Assembly (NCBI RefSeq): GCF_022179305.1
Contig: NZ_BPQP01000041.1
Location: 1-55,173, forward strand
DNA: 55,173 nt
Direction of reading: 5' to 3'
From: Methylobacterium iners
GTDB lineage: Bacteria; Pseudomonadota; Alphaproteobacteria; Rhizobiales; Beijerinckiaceae
Shown here piece after piece: positions 17,729 to 26,794 of the stretch (position 1 is the first letter of the stretch; each line of letters begins with the position of its first letter). The position numbers were made by a program, and so were the translations under genes. The notes beneath the pieces were generated by a model. It did no database searches. It saw only the letters and a program-made list of their open reading frames with translations, and was not told the DNA's origin.

Positions 17729-18979
17729 ATGTCCGTACCGACCAAGTGGCAGACAATGCTGGGCACCAGCCTCGTCGTGGTCACCCTCGCCCTTCCGTCG
17801 CCAAGCCTCGCCGGACCTGTCGCCGAGCGTCAGAAATCCAGCGAACGGGTCCCGTTCACGGCCGGTGAGATGGCGGCCGCGAAGCCGGTGAGCCTTCGCC
17901 AGACCATGCGGATCGCGGGCGACGACCCGAAGGCCTTCCAGGCCCTCGTCGACGGCGCCTCGAAGGCCTCCGAGCCCTGGCTGGTGCTCTCGGGCGGCGG
18001 CGAGAACGGCGCCTTCGCCGCGGGCCTGCTCCAGGGCTGGACCGAGTCCGGCTCGCGCCCCGAATTCGGAATCGTCACCGGCGTCAGCACCGGCGCGATG
18101 ATCGCCCCCTTCGCCTTCCTCGGGGCGAGCGGGGACGAGGCGATCGCCAAGGCCTATACCGAGGTCTCGGCGGCGGACGTGTTCGAGTTCGGCGCGACGA
18201 ACGAGGCGCTGACCGACACCTGGCCGCTCAAGCGCCGCATCGAGCGCTCCGTGACGGCCAACCTCCTCAAGGCGGTGGCGGCCGAGCATGACAAGGGCCG
18301 TCGCCTCCTCGTCGCCACGACCGCGGTCGACGGCGAGCGTCCCGTCCTGTGGGACATGGGCGCCATCGCCAAGGCCGCGAACGACCCCAAGGATCGGCCC
18401 AAAGCCCTCGACCTGTTCCGATCGGTCGTCCTCGCCTCCTCGGCGGTGCCCGGCGTGTTCCCGCCGGTGATGATCGACGCGACCGGTCCCGACGGCAAGG
18501 CGTTCCAGGAGATGCACGCCGACGGCGGCACCATGGCGCCCTACTACCTTGCGCCCGAGGCCAGCCTGCTCGACGCGGATGGCGGAGGCCTGCGCCTGCC
18601 GACCCGGACGATCTACGTCGTCGTGAACAACAAGCTCACCCCCGATTTCCAAGTCGCCGCGCGCAGCACGCTGAGCATCCTCGGCCGCTCGATGTCGGCC
18701 GCCATCAAGGCGCAGACCCGGGCCGCGCTCGCCCTGTCGAAGAGCTTCGCGGAGCGCAGGGGCCTCGACCTTCGCGTGGCCCAGATCGACGGGCGCTTCA
18801 CCAAGAGTTCCTCGGCGCCCTTCGACCAGGGCTACATGAAGGCCCTGTTCGCCCACGGTGCCAAGCTCGGCCGCGAGGGTACCGCCTTCGAGAGCGATGC
18901 CGTGGCGGGCGACGTCCCGACCGGCACGACGCGGAGCACCAAGGCGCCGCAGCGGCCCTACGACCTCGCCGGGCGCTAG
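17729..18979 (+). CDS. patatin-like phospholipase, exported
   Basis: A 416-residue patatin-family lipid acyl hydrolase. The N-terminus has a signal-like segment (TSLVVVTLALPSPSLAG, about 12-29), so it is probably periplasmic or a membrane-tethered protein. The oxyanion-hole glycines are LSGGGENGAFAAG near residue 88, the nucleophile elbow is GVSTG near residue 114 (Ser of GxSxG), and the catalytic aspartate lies in HADGG near residue 268, so the Ser-Asp dyad is complete. Rhizobial/Methylobacterium homologues are uncharacterised. A GGAAGAGGA lies 8 bases before the ATG at 17729. The 3' end overlaps by 4 bases the convergent UbiH-like gene. Confidence 0.9.
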   Translation: MSVPTKWQTMLGTSLVVVTLALPSPSLAGPVAERQKSSERVPFTAGEMAAAKPVSLRQTMRIAGDDPKAFQALVDGASKASEPWLVLSGGGENGAFAAGLLQGWTESGSRPEFGIVTGVSTGAMIAPFAFLGASGDEAIAKAYTEVSAADVFEFGATNEALTDTWPLKRRIERSVTANLLKAVAAEHDKGRRLLVATTAVDGERPVLWDMGAIAKAANDPKDRPKALDLFRSVVLASSAVPGVFPPVMIDATGPDGKAFQEMHADGGTMAPYYLAPEASLLDADGGGLRLPTRTIYVVVNNKLTPDFQVAARSTLSILGRSMSAAIKAQTRAALALSKSFAERRGLDLRVAQIDGRFTKSSSAPFDQGYMKALFAHGAKLGREGTAFESDAVAGDVPTGTTRSTKAPQRPYDLAGR

Positions 18980-20184
18980 CCCCCTCGCATCAGCTCCGGG
19001 GCGCCGAGCCGCGGCAGCACGCCCTCGCGCATCACGAGGCGGCGCAAGGGGCCGATCGTCGTCATGGCGAGGAGTCCGACGCCGCGCAGGGCGTCGACGG
19101 GCAGGAGGTCGCTCAGGAGGCTGCGGTTGAGCGTATCGACGGCCGCTGTCCGTAAGCGGGCGTCGAGGCGGCGCGAGCGGGCGAAACTGGAGAGCGCCTC
19201 GCGCGAGCCCAAATCGCGGCGATCGCGCGCAGCCATCAGGACCGCGTCGCGGAGCGCGGCGGCATCGCGCAGCCCCAGGTTCAGGCCCTGCGCTCCGATC
19301 GGCGGAAAGAGGTGGGCGGCCTCGCCGATGAGCGCGAGGCGCTCGGCGACCGGGCTCGCCACGGAGAGGCCGCGCATGGGGACGAGCCCGCGCGGGCCGT
19401 CGATCCGCATGGCTCCGAGCATCGCCCCGGCCTGATCCTTGACCGCCCGGGCCAGCGTCGCGTCGTCGAGGCCGGCGAGCCGGCGGGCCGTGCTCTCGCC
19501 CGTCACCCAGACCAGGCTGGAGCGATGGCCGCCGGGCAGCGGCACCAGGGTGAAGGGTCCCTGCCGGGTGTGGAACTCCGTCGAGACGTCGCGGTGCGGG
19601 CGAGTGTGGGCGAGGAGCGTCGTGATCGCTCCCTGCGGATAGGACCATTCCCGAACCCGAACGCCCGCGGCCGTGCGCACCTTCGAGCGGGCCCCGTCCG
19701 CGCCGACGACGAGGCGCGCGCAGACCTCGCCACCGCCCGCGAGGCTCACGACGGCCTCCGCTGCCCCGGCCGCGAACCCCTCTGCATCCTCCTCGACCAG
19801 GGTCAGGCCCGGCGTCGCCCGAGCCCGGGCACGCAGGGATTCGACGAGCCGCGCGCTCTCGACGTTCCAGCCGAAGGCCGGAAGTCCGATCTCTGCGGCG
19901 ACGAAGCGGGCAGGGGGCGGACGGAACAGGCTGCCGGTGTCGTCGACGAGGTGCAACTCGGCGAGCGGCGCCGCAAAGGGCCCGATCTCCGCCCAGGCTC
20001 CCAGCGCCTCGAGGAAGCGCACCGATCCGTCGAGCAGCGCGACCGTGCGCCCGTCGGCGACGGGAGCGTGGCGGCCGACGAGCGCCGTTGCCGCGCCGTC
20101 GCGGGCGAGCGCCAGGGCGGCGGCGAGCCCAGCCGCGCCGGCGCCGACGACGGCCACGTCGAAGGTCGTGGAGGAGGGCGCCAT
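18976..20184 (-). CDS. FAD-dependent monooxygenase, UbiH/UbiF/COQ6 family
   Basis: A 402-residue class A flavoprotein monooxygenase related to the hydroxylases of ubiquinone biosynthesis. The N-terminal dinucleotide fold VVGAGAAGLAAALALARDG (residues about 12-30) binds FAD, the DG motif appears as VGADGARSKVR near residue 160, and the second FAD motif reads GEAAHLFPPIGAQGLNLGLRDA near 287, with E where D is more usual (GDAAH). It is most likely one of the ring hydroxylases UbiH, UbiF or UbiL; which ring position it modifies cannot be decided from sequence. AGGAG lies 7 bases before ATG 20184. Divergent from the GntP permease. Confidence 0.85.
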   Translation of the reverse strand: MAPSSTTFDVAVVGAGAAGLAAALALARDGAATALVGRHAPVADGRTVALLDGSVRFLEALGAWAEIGPFAAPLAELHLVDDTGSLFRPPPARFVAAEIGLPAFGWNVESARLVESLRARARATPGLTLVEEDAEGFAAGAAEAVVSLAGGGEVCARLVVGADGARSKVRTAAGVRVREWSYPQGAITTLLAHTRPHRDVSTEFHTRQGPFTLVPLPGGHRSSLVWVTGESTARRLAGLDDATLARAVKDQAGAMLGAMRIDGPRGLVPMRGLSVASPVAERLALIGEAAHLFPPIGAQGLNLGLRDAAALRDAVLMAARDRRDLGSREALSSFARSRRLDARLRTAAVDTLNRSLLSDLLPVDALRGVGLLAMTTIGPLRRLVMREGVLPRLGAPELMRGG

Positions 20185-20358
20185 CGGGCATCTCCTGAGG
20201 CTGCCGCGCTCGAAGCGGCCTGCGAAACGGGACGGGCAGGGCGCAAAGGACGCCCACCACGCCTAGAGAGGCCTAGGAACCCACCGGTCAAGACCGGACG
20301 CAACCTTGGCCGGCAGGGTTCGTTAGGCCTGCGACAAACCTATCCGCGGGAGCGCCGC

Positions 20359-21750
20359 TTGAGCCTCGCCATCGCGCTTCTCGCGCTCGGGTTCCTGATG
20401 CTGGTCGCCTATCGCGGCTTCAGCGTCATCCTGTTCGCGCCGCTGGCCGCCCTCGGGGCCGTGCTCCTCACCGATCCCTCCGCCGTGCTGCCGGTCTTCA
20501 GCGGGCTGTTCATGGAGAAGATGGTCGGTTTCGTGAAGCTCTACTTTCCCGTGTTCCTGCTCGGTGCGGTGTTCGGGAAGGTGATCGAGCTGTCCGGGTT
20601 CTCGCGGGCCATCGTCACGGCGGTGATCGGGCTCGTGGGCGCGCGCCGCGCCGTGCTCTCGATCGTGCTGGTCTGCAACCTGCTCACCTATGGCGGCGTG
20701 TCGCTCTTCGTCGTCGTCTTCGCGGTCTATCCCTTCGCGGCCGAGGCCTTCCGCCTCAGCGACATCCCCAAGCGGCTGATCCCGGGCACCATCGCGCTCG
20801 GCGCCTTCTCCTACACGATGGATGCCCTTCCCGGCACGCCGCAGATCCAGAACATCATCCCGACGACCTTCTTCGGCACCAACACCTGGGCGGCGCCCTG
20901 GCTCGGGCTGATCGGCGCCGCCTTCATCCTGATCCTCGGGGTCGCTTATCTCGACCGGCGCATCGCCGCGGCCAAGCGGGCGGGGGAGGGCTACGGCGAG
21001 GGCCATGCCAACGAGCCGGCCGAGGTGGCGGAGGAGAGGCTGGCCCATCCGCTCCTCGCGGTGCTGCCGCTCGTCGTCGTGGGCGTCGCCAACCTCGCCT
21101 TCACCGCGCTGATCCCGCGCCTCTACGGCGCCCGCGACGAGACGAGGCTCGCCGGCCTCGAGCAGCCGATCGTCACGCAGGTCTCGAGCCTCACGGCGAT
21201 CTGGGCGGTGGAGCTGGCGCTGCTGGCCGGCATCCTCACGGTGTTCGCCTTCGCCTGGCGGCCGGTCTCTCAGGGCTTCGCCGAGGGCAGCAAGGCGGCG
21301 GTGGGCGGATCGCTGCTGGCTGCGATGAACACGGCCTCCGAATACGGGTTCGGCGCGGTGATCGCCGCCTTGCCCGGCTTCCTCGTCATCCGCGACGCGC
21401 TGTCGGCCATCCCGAACCCGCTGGTCAACGAAGCGGTGACGGTGACGGCGCTCGCCGGCATCACCGGTTCGGCCTCGGGCGGGCTGAGCATCGCGCTCGC
21501 GGCGATGTCGGGGCAGTTCATCGCGGCGGCGAACGCGGCGGGGATCCCGATGGAGGTGCTTCACCGCGTCGCCGCGATGGCGAGCGGGGGCATGGACACG
21601 CTGCCGCATAACGGTGCCGTCATCACCCTCCTCGCGGTCACCGGACTGACGCACCGGCAGGCCTATGCCGACATCTTCGCGATCACCGTCCTGAAGACCG
21701 CCGCGGTGTTCGTGGTGATCGGCGTGTACTACCTGACCGGCATCACCTGA
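20359..21750 (+). CDS. GntP-family organic acid permease
   Basis: A 463-residue membrane transporter of the GntP family (gluconate / D-beta-hydroxybutyrate type proton symporters). About 12 hydrophobic segments are visible beginning with SLAIALLALGFLMLVAYRG. Typical features are LVCNLLTYGGVSLFVVVFAVYP, the PGTPQIQNIIPT loop, and the C-terminal MASGGMDTLPHNGAVITLL. A proline/asparagine-rich binding region of this type is common in 3-hydroxybutyrate permeases; the substrate remains a guess. The start is a TTG at 20359, with GCGGGAG upstream; ATG 20398 would delete the start of the first helix. The large open frame upstream of 20359 is the shadow of the UbiH-like gene. Confidence 0.85.
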   Translation: MSLAIALLALGFLMLVAYRGFSVILFAPLAALGAVLLTDPSAVLPVFSGLFMEKMVGFVKLYFPVFLLGAVFGKVIELSGFSRAIVTAVIGLVGARRAVLSIVLVCNLLTYGGVSLFVVVFAVYPFAAEAFRLSDIPKRLIPGTIALGAFSYTMDALPGTPQIQNIIPTTFFGTNTWAAPWLGLIGAAFILILGVAYLDRRIAAAKRAGEGYGEGHANEPAEVAEERLAHPLLAVLPLVVVGVANLAFTALIPRLYGARDETRLAGLEQPIVTQVSSLTAIWAVELALLAGILTVFAFAWRPVSQGFAEGSKAAVGGSLLAAMNTASEYGFGAVIAALPGFLVIRDALSAIPNPLVNEAVTVTALAGITGSASGGLSIALAAMSGQFIAAANAAGIPMEVLHRVAAMASGGMDTLPHNGAVITLLAVTGLTHRQAYADIFAITVLKTAAVFVVIGVYYLTGIT

Positions 21751-21827
21751 GATCGGCCCTGCGTAGCCGTGCCGCGCGACGGGCGGGCGCCGCTGGGGCA
21801 TCATCCGCGCCGAGAGGTGAGGGCGAC

Positions 21828-23141
21828 ATGACGACGGGCATCGCCGCAGATCCGGAACGCGGGGCCGCCGCGGGCAGGGCGGACATCCCGGACCCGCTGC
21901 GCATCGCCGCGATGGTCGCGATCCTCCTCGTCATGGTGGTGGGCGTCGACCCGTTCCACGACGGCACCGCGGCGGCGAACATCGAGTCGGGGGCGGGCGG
22001 CAACCGCCTCAACCAGATCCTGTTCCTCGCGGTCGGGGCAGGGGTCGGCATGCTGTTCCTGCACCGGGGCCTTGCGGTGCTGAGGCCGCTCGCCACGCTG
22101 CCGATCCTCCTGACGCTCGCCTGGTTCCTCGTCGTCACGGTGACCTCGACCGAGCCCGCGGTCTCGGGCCGGCGGCTGATCTCGCTCATGATCATGCTGG
22201 CCGCCGCCGCGGCGCTGCCGCTGCTCGCCCGCGACCTGCGACAGTTCGCGGGCGTCCTCGGCGGCACGGCGCTCGTGATCTTGATCGTCTGCTATCTCGG
22301 CCTCCTCGTCGTCCCCGACCTGTCGATGCACACGGTCCTCGATCTGCGCGAGCCCGAGCATGCCGGGAGCTGGCGGGGCCTGTTCGCGCACAAGAACGGC
22401 GCCGGCGTCATCATGGCCGCCCTGCTGTTCATCGGCCTGTTCTGCGCGCAGGCCGGGCACGGCGCGCTGGGCGCCGTCGTCGCGGTGCTGGCAGTGCTGT
22501 TCCTCGCCTTCACCAATGCCCGCACCTCGATGGTGCTGGCACCCGTGACCCTCATCCTGTCCTGGCTGTGCCTCGCGGCCCGCGTGGGCTGGTGGCGACG
22601 CCTCGTCCTGCTCGGGCCGCTCGCCGCCCTCCTCACCGTCACGGTGGGCGCGGTGCTGGTGGCGCCGGTCGGCGAGCTCGTCGGGCGCCTCACCGGGGAT
22701 GCGAGCTTCACCGGGCGCACCGATATCTGGGCCTTCGCGGCCGAGAACATCGCCCGGCGGCCGCTCACCGGGTTCGGCTACGGCGCCTTCTGGGAGAACG
22801 TGTTCTACGGCGGCGGGGCCGACGCCCTGACCTGGGTCAACAAGGCCACCGACGCCCATAACGGCTACCTCAACACCACCCTTGAGACCGGCCTGCCCGG
22901 CCTCCTCCTCACCCTGTGGTGGTTCGTCTGGCGTCCCGTCTCCGACCTGCGGGGCCGCAACGGAGACGGGCGGATCGATGCGACCGCGCTCCTGTTCCTG
23001 CGGATCTGGCTGTTCGGGCTGCTCGCGGCCGTGTTCGAGACCATCCTCTACCACGCCACCAACGGCCTGTTCTTCCTCATGGCGATGTCGGTCTTCGGCC
23101 TGCGCTACCTGACCTGCGCCAGGCTGGTGCGCGGCTCCTGA
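21828..23141 (+). CDS. O-antigen ligase / exopolysaccharide polymerase-like membrane protein
   Basis: A 437-residue polytopic protein with about ten membrane segments and the Wzy_C (O-antigen ligase family) region. It carries the periplasmic-loop signature GRTDIWAFAAENIARRPLTG, GFGYGAFW and DAHNGYLNTTLETGLPGLLL (about residues 300-365). Proteins of this type (ExoQ, WaaL, Wzy) polymerise or transfer undecaprenyl-linked polysaccharide at the periplasmic face. The closest resemblance is to ExoQ-like polymerases, by length and by the single AHNGYL motif. No other polysaccharide gene is adjacent, so the polymer is unknown. A GAGGTGAGGG precedes ATG 21828. It runs towards the convergent cyclase gene with an 7-bp gap. 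Confidence 0.85.
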   Translation: MTTGIAADPERGAAAGRADIPDPLRIAAMVAILLVMVVGVDPFHDGTAAANIESGAGGNRLNQILFLAVGAGVGMLFLHRGLAVLRPLATLPILLTLAWFLVVTVTSTEPAVSGRRLISLMIMLAAAAALPLLARDLRQFAGVLGGTALVILIVCYLGLLVVPDLSMHTVLDLREPEHAGSWRGLFAHKNGAGVIMAALLFIGLFCAQAGHGALGAVVAVLAVLFLAFTNARTSMVLAPVTLILSWLCLAARVGWWRRLVLLGPLAALLTVTVGAVLVAPVGELVGRLTGDASFTGRTDIWAFAAENIARRPLTGFGYGAFWENVFYGGGADALTWVNKATDAHNGYLNTTLETGLPGLLLTLWWFVWRPVSDLRGRNGDGRIDATALLFLRIWLFGLLAAVFETILYHATNGLFFLMAMSVFGLRYLTCARLVRGS

Positions 23142-23148
23142 CGCGCAC

Positions 23149-25290
23149 TCAAGCCGCGATCCGCAGGTCGCGCTGGCCCGCCTCGATGCGACGGGCGTGG
23201 AGGGCGAGGACGGGGTCGTCCGGCCGCTCGGCGTGGAGGCTGAGCAGCGCCTCGGCGCCCGCCTCCTCGCCCTCCTGCAGGCGGGCCAAGGCGGCGCCGT
23301 AGCGGGCATCGAAGGCGGCCTCCGTCGGCCGGCTCGGGGCGAAGACGGGCACGCCCAGCGCCTTGCCGCGCAGCATCAGGGTGCCGATCGGCCGGAAGGC
23401 GAGACCTTCGCAACCCGCGACAGTGCTGCCGGCGATGCAGATGCGGGTGCCCAACGTCTTGTTGGCGGCCTCGAGCCGGGCGGCCGTGTTGATGGCGTCG
23501 CCGTGGGCCGTGTAGTCGAAGCGCCGGGCGCCGCCGAAATTCCCGACGACCGCCGGCCCGGTGTTGACCCCGATGCGGGTCACGCCGAAGGGCACGCCCT
23601 CCGCCCGGCGCTCGGCTGCGAAACGGGTGGCGAAGTCGTCCATCGCCAGGGCGCATTCGACCGCCCGGCGGGCGTGGTCCGGCTGGTCGAGGGGCGCGTT
23701 GAACATGACGTGGACCGCGTCGCCCACGATCTTGTCGACGGTGCCGCCATGGGCCATCGCGACGCCGCACAACCCGTCGAGATAGCCGTTGAGCAGGCTG
23801 ACCAGGGCCTCCGCGCCCCGGGTCTCGGTGAGGCTCGTGAAGCCTTCGAGGTCGGTGAACAGGAAGGTCATGGCCCGGGTCTCGCCGCCGAGCTTGAGCC
23901 GGCCGGGGTCGGAGGCCAGCGCCTTCACGAGATCGGGCGAGAGGTAGTGCGCGAAGGCCTGGCGCAGGTGGGCCGCGTCGCGCTCCGTCAGGAGGTGGCG
24001 GGCGAGGCTCGCGGCCGCGAAGCCGCCGAGGATGGCGAGCAGGGCGAAGCTCGCATCGACGAGGAGCCCGGCGCGGGTGAAGGCGAGCCAGTCGGCAAGG
24101 CCGGTCGCGCCGACGAGCCCGAGGGCGGTGGCCGCGGCGAGGCGCGAGCCCGCCCGGGCGGCGGCGAGGATCGCCGCGAGCGCCAGCAGGAGGCTCGCCA
24201 GGACCTCGGCGCCGGGGGCCCAGGCCGGCCGGGCGAGGTGATGGCCCGACAGGATCTGCTCCAGCGCCTCGGCATGGATGGCGATGCCGGGCTCGAAGGC
24301 GTTGAGCGGCGTCGGGCGCAGATCGCCGAGCCCGACCGCGCTGGTGCCGACGAGAACGATCTTTCCGGCGACCGCATCCCCGAGCTCGGAGCCCGGCTCC
24401 GCCTCCAGGAAGCGCCAGGCCGGGAGCGAGCGCTGGGCGACGCTGCCGCTGTGGTGCAGCCGGAACGCACCCTCCGCATCAAGGGGAAGCTCGATGCCGC
24501 CGATGCTCACGGTGTAGCCGGTGACGGCACCCTCCGCCCCCGCGCCCTGCTCGGCCCGGATGCGGATCGTGTCCTCGCCCTGCGCCACCCGCAGCGCTTC
24601 GAGGGCGAGGGAGGGAACGAGGCCGCCGCGCAGGCTCGCGAGGAGGGGAAGGCGCCGGACGATCTCGTCCTGCCCGGCCGCGATGGTGAAGCTGCCATGG
24701 CCCGCGGCGGCCTCTTCGAGGACGGGGATGTTGGGGATCACGCCGGAAAAGCCGGGTAGCCGCGGCGCCGGATCGGGGCCGAGGCTGGCAAAGCCGGGCT
24801 TCTTCGGCGTGCGGCCGCCATTGTCGGCGGCGAGCAGGCCGTAACCGGCGACGACGCGGCCGCGCGCGAGGATCTGCGCGAGGGTCGCGTCGTGGTCGGG
24901 CAGGGCGGTATCTGTCGGTGCCCCCCAGCCGTAGTCCCTCCGCCAACCCTCGGCGAGCCGCGCCGGCGAGGTCCGGTCGGGCTCCGCGAAGACGATGTCG
25001 AGGGCGATCGCCGCCGCACCGAGATCCTGCAGCCGGCCGACGAGGCGCGCCACGACGTCGCGGGACCAGGGCCACTGGCCGTGGCGGGCGAGGCTGGCAT
25101 CGTCGATGTCGACGACCCGGACGGGCAGGTCGTCGGCGGCGGGGCGAGGTGCTGCCCGCTGCAGAAGATCGAAGCCGGCAAGCCGCAGCCGCTCGAAGGG
25201 GTCGGGAAGCCCTGCGCGAAGGCCGAGCAGCGCCGCGAGGAGGCCGAGGCCCGCGAGCACGGGCGAGACGCGTCGGGCGAGACGGAGCAT
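23149..25290 (-). CDS. CHASE2-domain adenylate/guanylate cyclase
   Basis: A 713-residue class III nucleotide cyclase. An N-terminal membrane helix (about 8-27) is followed by a large extracytoplasmic CHASE2 sensor (about 40-345, with RVVDIDDASLARHGQWPWSRD (quoted to 20) and GKIVLVGTSAVGLGD), three further membrane helices (about 360-430) and a cytoplasmic cyclase domain (about 470-650). The metal-binding aspartates are in FTDLEGFTS near 478 and VGDAVHVMF near 525. The lysine of DKIVGDA and the aspartate of YTAHGDAIN are the usual adenine-selecting pair, so the product is expected to be cAMP. ATG 25290 starts just before the first membrane helix; the frame open to 25425 is not conserved in character. 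Divergent from the cNMP-EAL gene. Confidence 0.92.
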   Translation of the reverse strand: MLRLARRVSPVLAGLGLLAALLGLRAGLPDPFERLRLAGFDLLQRAAPRPAADDLPVRVVDIDDASLARHGQWPWSRDVVARLVGRLQDLGAAAIALDIVFAEPDRTSPARLAEGWRRDYGWGAPTDTALPDHDATLAQILARGRVVAGYGLLAADNGGRTPKKPGFASLGPDPAPRLPGFSGVIPNIPVLEEAAAGHGSFTIAAGQDEIVRRLPLLASLRGGLVPSLALEALRVAQGEDTIRIRAEQGAGAEGAVTGYTVSIGGIELPLDAEGAFRLHHSGSVAQRSLPAWRFLEAEPGSELGDAVAGKIVLVGTSAVGLGDLRPTPLNAFEPGIAIHAEALEQILSGHHLARPAWAPGAEVLASLLLALAAILAAARAGSRLAAATALGLVGATGLADWLAFTRAGLLVDASFALLAILGGFAAASLARHLLTERDAAHLRQAFAHYLSPDLVKALASDPGRLKLGGETRAMTFLFTDLEGFTSLTETRGAEALVSLLNGYLDGLCGVAMAHGGTVDKIVGDAVHVMFNAPLDQPDHARRAVECALAMDDFATRFAAERRAEGVPFGVTRIGVNTGPAVVGNFGGARRFDYTAHGDAINTAARLEAANKTLGTRICIAGSTVAGCEGLAFRPIGTLMLRGKALGVPVFAPSRPTEAAFDARYGAALARLQEGEEAGAEALLSLHAERPDDPVLALHARRIEAGQRDLRIAA

Positions 25291-25505
25291 CGGGACTGGG
25301 CCTCTTCTCGTGGCATCCGACGGATCGGAGGCGGCCCTGTGGGACCTGCACGGGACGGAACCTGCGCACGATCGCGTGAAGATTCGGACAAGACTGTCTT
25401 CGTGCGATGCCGGGCCGTTTTGCACCGACGACCGGGCAGGGTTGCTTAAGCATTCTCTGCCAGCGTCCGGCCCGTACCAGAGCTTCGCGAGACCCCGACG
25501 CGCCG

Positions 25506-26756
25506 ATGTCAGATGCCTACGCCCGGGTGATCCTGCCTGCCGGCTCTCCCCTGTTCGAAGAGGGGGAGGCGGGCCGCGCGGCCTATCTCATCGTCGAGGG
25601 CGGGATCGAGATCTTCCTGCGCCGCGAGGGCGGCGAGGTCCGGCTGGCCACGCGCGGCGCCGGCGAGATCGTCGGCGAGATGGCGCTCCTCGATGCGGGC
25701 CCGCGCTCGGCCTCCGCCCGGGCCGCCTCCGATTGCAGCCTGATCCCGATCACCGAGGATCAGATCCGCTACCGGACGAGCCAGCTCGATCCGATCCTGC
25801 GGATGTTCCTCGGCGTGGTGCTCGCCCGCTACCGCGACCTGATGCCGTTGCTGAACCGATCCGGCCCCGGCTCGGACCTGGCGGCGGGGACGGCTCCGGT
25901 GGGGTCGAATGCCGCGATCGCGCGCCTGATGATGGAGCGCGACCTGCGCCGGGGCCTGGAGGCCGGCGAGCTCGAATTGTTCTTCCAGCCGATCGTGCGC
26001 CTCGCCAGCGGCTCGATCGCCGGCTTCGAGGCCCTGATGCGCTGGCGTCATCCGGAGCGCGGCCTCGTCCCGCCCATCGAATTCATCCCGGTGGCGGAGG
26101 AGAGCGGCCTCATCGTCGAGATCACGCAATGGGCGCTCTCCGAGGTCGGCCGCGTGCTGCCCGAGATCATGCGGGCCGCGCTCCATAACGTCGCCGAGCT
26201 CGAAGGCCCGCCCTTCATGAGCGTCAACGTCTCCGGCCACGACCTCGCCCTCGTCGGGTTCCCCGCGACCATCGCCGACATGCTGGCGCGCACGGGGCTC
26301 GCCCCCGAGAGCCTCAAGATCGAGATCACCGAGAGCATCCTGATGCACGACCCCGCCAAGGCGGCGCAGGCGCTCGAGCTCTGCCGGGAGAGCGGCATGG
26401 GCATCGCCATCGACGATTTCGGGACCGGCTATTCCTCGCTCAGCTACCTGACCAACCTGCCGATCACGACGCTCAAGGTCGACCGGGCCTTCGTCCAGGC
26501 GATGATGCGCGAGCCGCGAAGCCGCAAGGTGGTGCAGACCATCCTGCGGCTCGCCGACGAGCTCGGCATCCCCGTGGTCGCCGAGGGCATCGAGGCCGAA
26601 GCCGAGGCCGAGGCTCTCGTCGCCATGGGCTGCGCCTTCGGCCAGGGCTACCTGTTTGGCCGCCCGACGCCGCTCCCCGAGACCCTGACGCTGACCCGGG
26701 CCTGGCGGCGCGACCGCAGGCTCGGCCCAGCCTTCCCTTCCGCAGCGCGGGCCTGA
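25506..26756 (+). CDS. cyclic-nucleotide-binding EAL phosphodiesterase
   Basis: A 416-residue cytoplasmic protein joining a CRP-type cyclic-nucleotide-binding domain (about 5-115) to an EAL c-di-GMP phosphodiesterase domain (about 150-395). The nucleotide pocket is visible as GEIVGEMALLDAGPRSASARA, matching the phosphate-binding cassette GExAL...RxA (first 20 residues shown in parts). The EAL domain keeps FEALMRW near residue 174, MSVNVSGHDL, IEITESIL, IDDFGTGYSSLSYL and VVAEGIEAE, so it should be active. The architecture suggests that cAMP or cGMP binding controls c-di-GMP breakdown. The ATG at 25506 is chosen as the domain start; the upstream frame to 25407 overlaps the divergent promoter region. 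Its neighbour on the other side is an adenylate cyclase. Confidence 0.9.
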   Translation: MSDAYARVILPAGSPLFEEGEAGRAAYLIVEGGIEIFLRREGGEVRLATRGAGEIVGEMALLDAGPRSASARAASDCSLIPITEDQIRYRTSQLDPILRMFLGVVLARYRDLMPLLNRSGPGSDLAAGTAPVGSNAAIARLMMERDLRRGLEAGELELFFQPIVRLASGSIAGFEALMRWRHPERGLVPPIEFIPVAEESGLIVEITQWALSEVGRVLPEIMRAALHNVAELEGPPFMSVNVSGHDLALVGFPATIADMLARTGLAPESLKIEITESILMHDPAKAAQALELCRESGMGIAIDDFGTGYSSLSYLTNLPITTLKVDRAFVQAMMREPRSRKVVQTILRLADELGIPVVAEGIEAEAEAEALVAMGCAFGQGYLFGRPTPLPETLTLTRAWRRDRRLGPAFPSAARA

Positions 26757-26794
26757 GGCCCGCTTCCCCTTCGACGAGACCGGACGACCCCGCC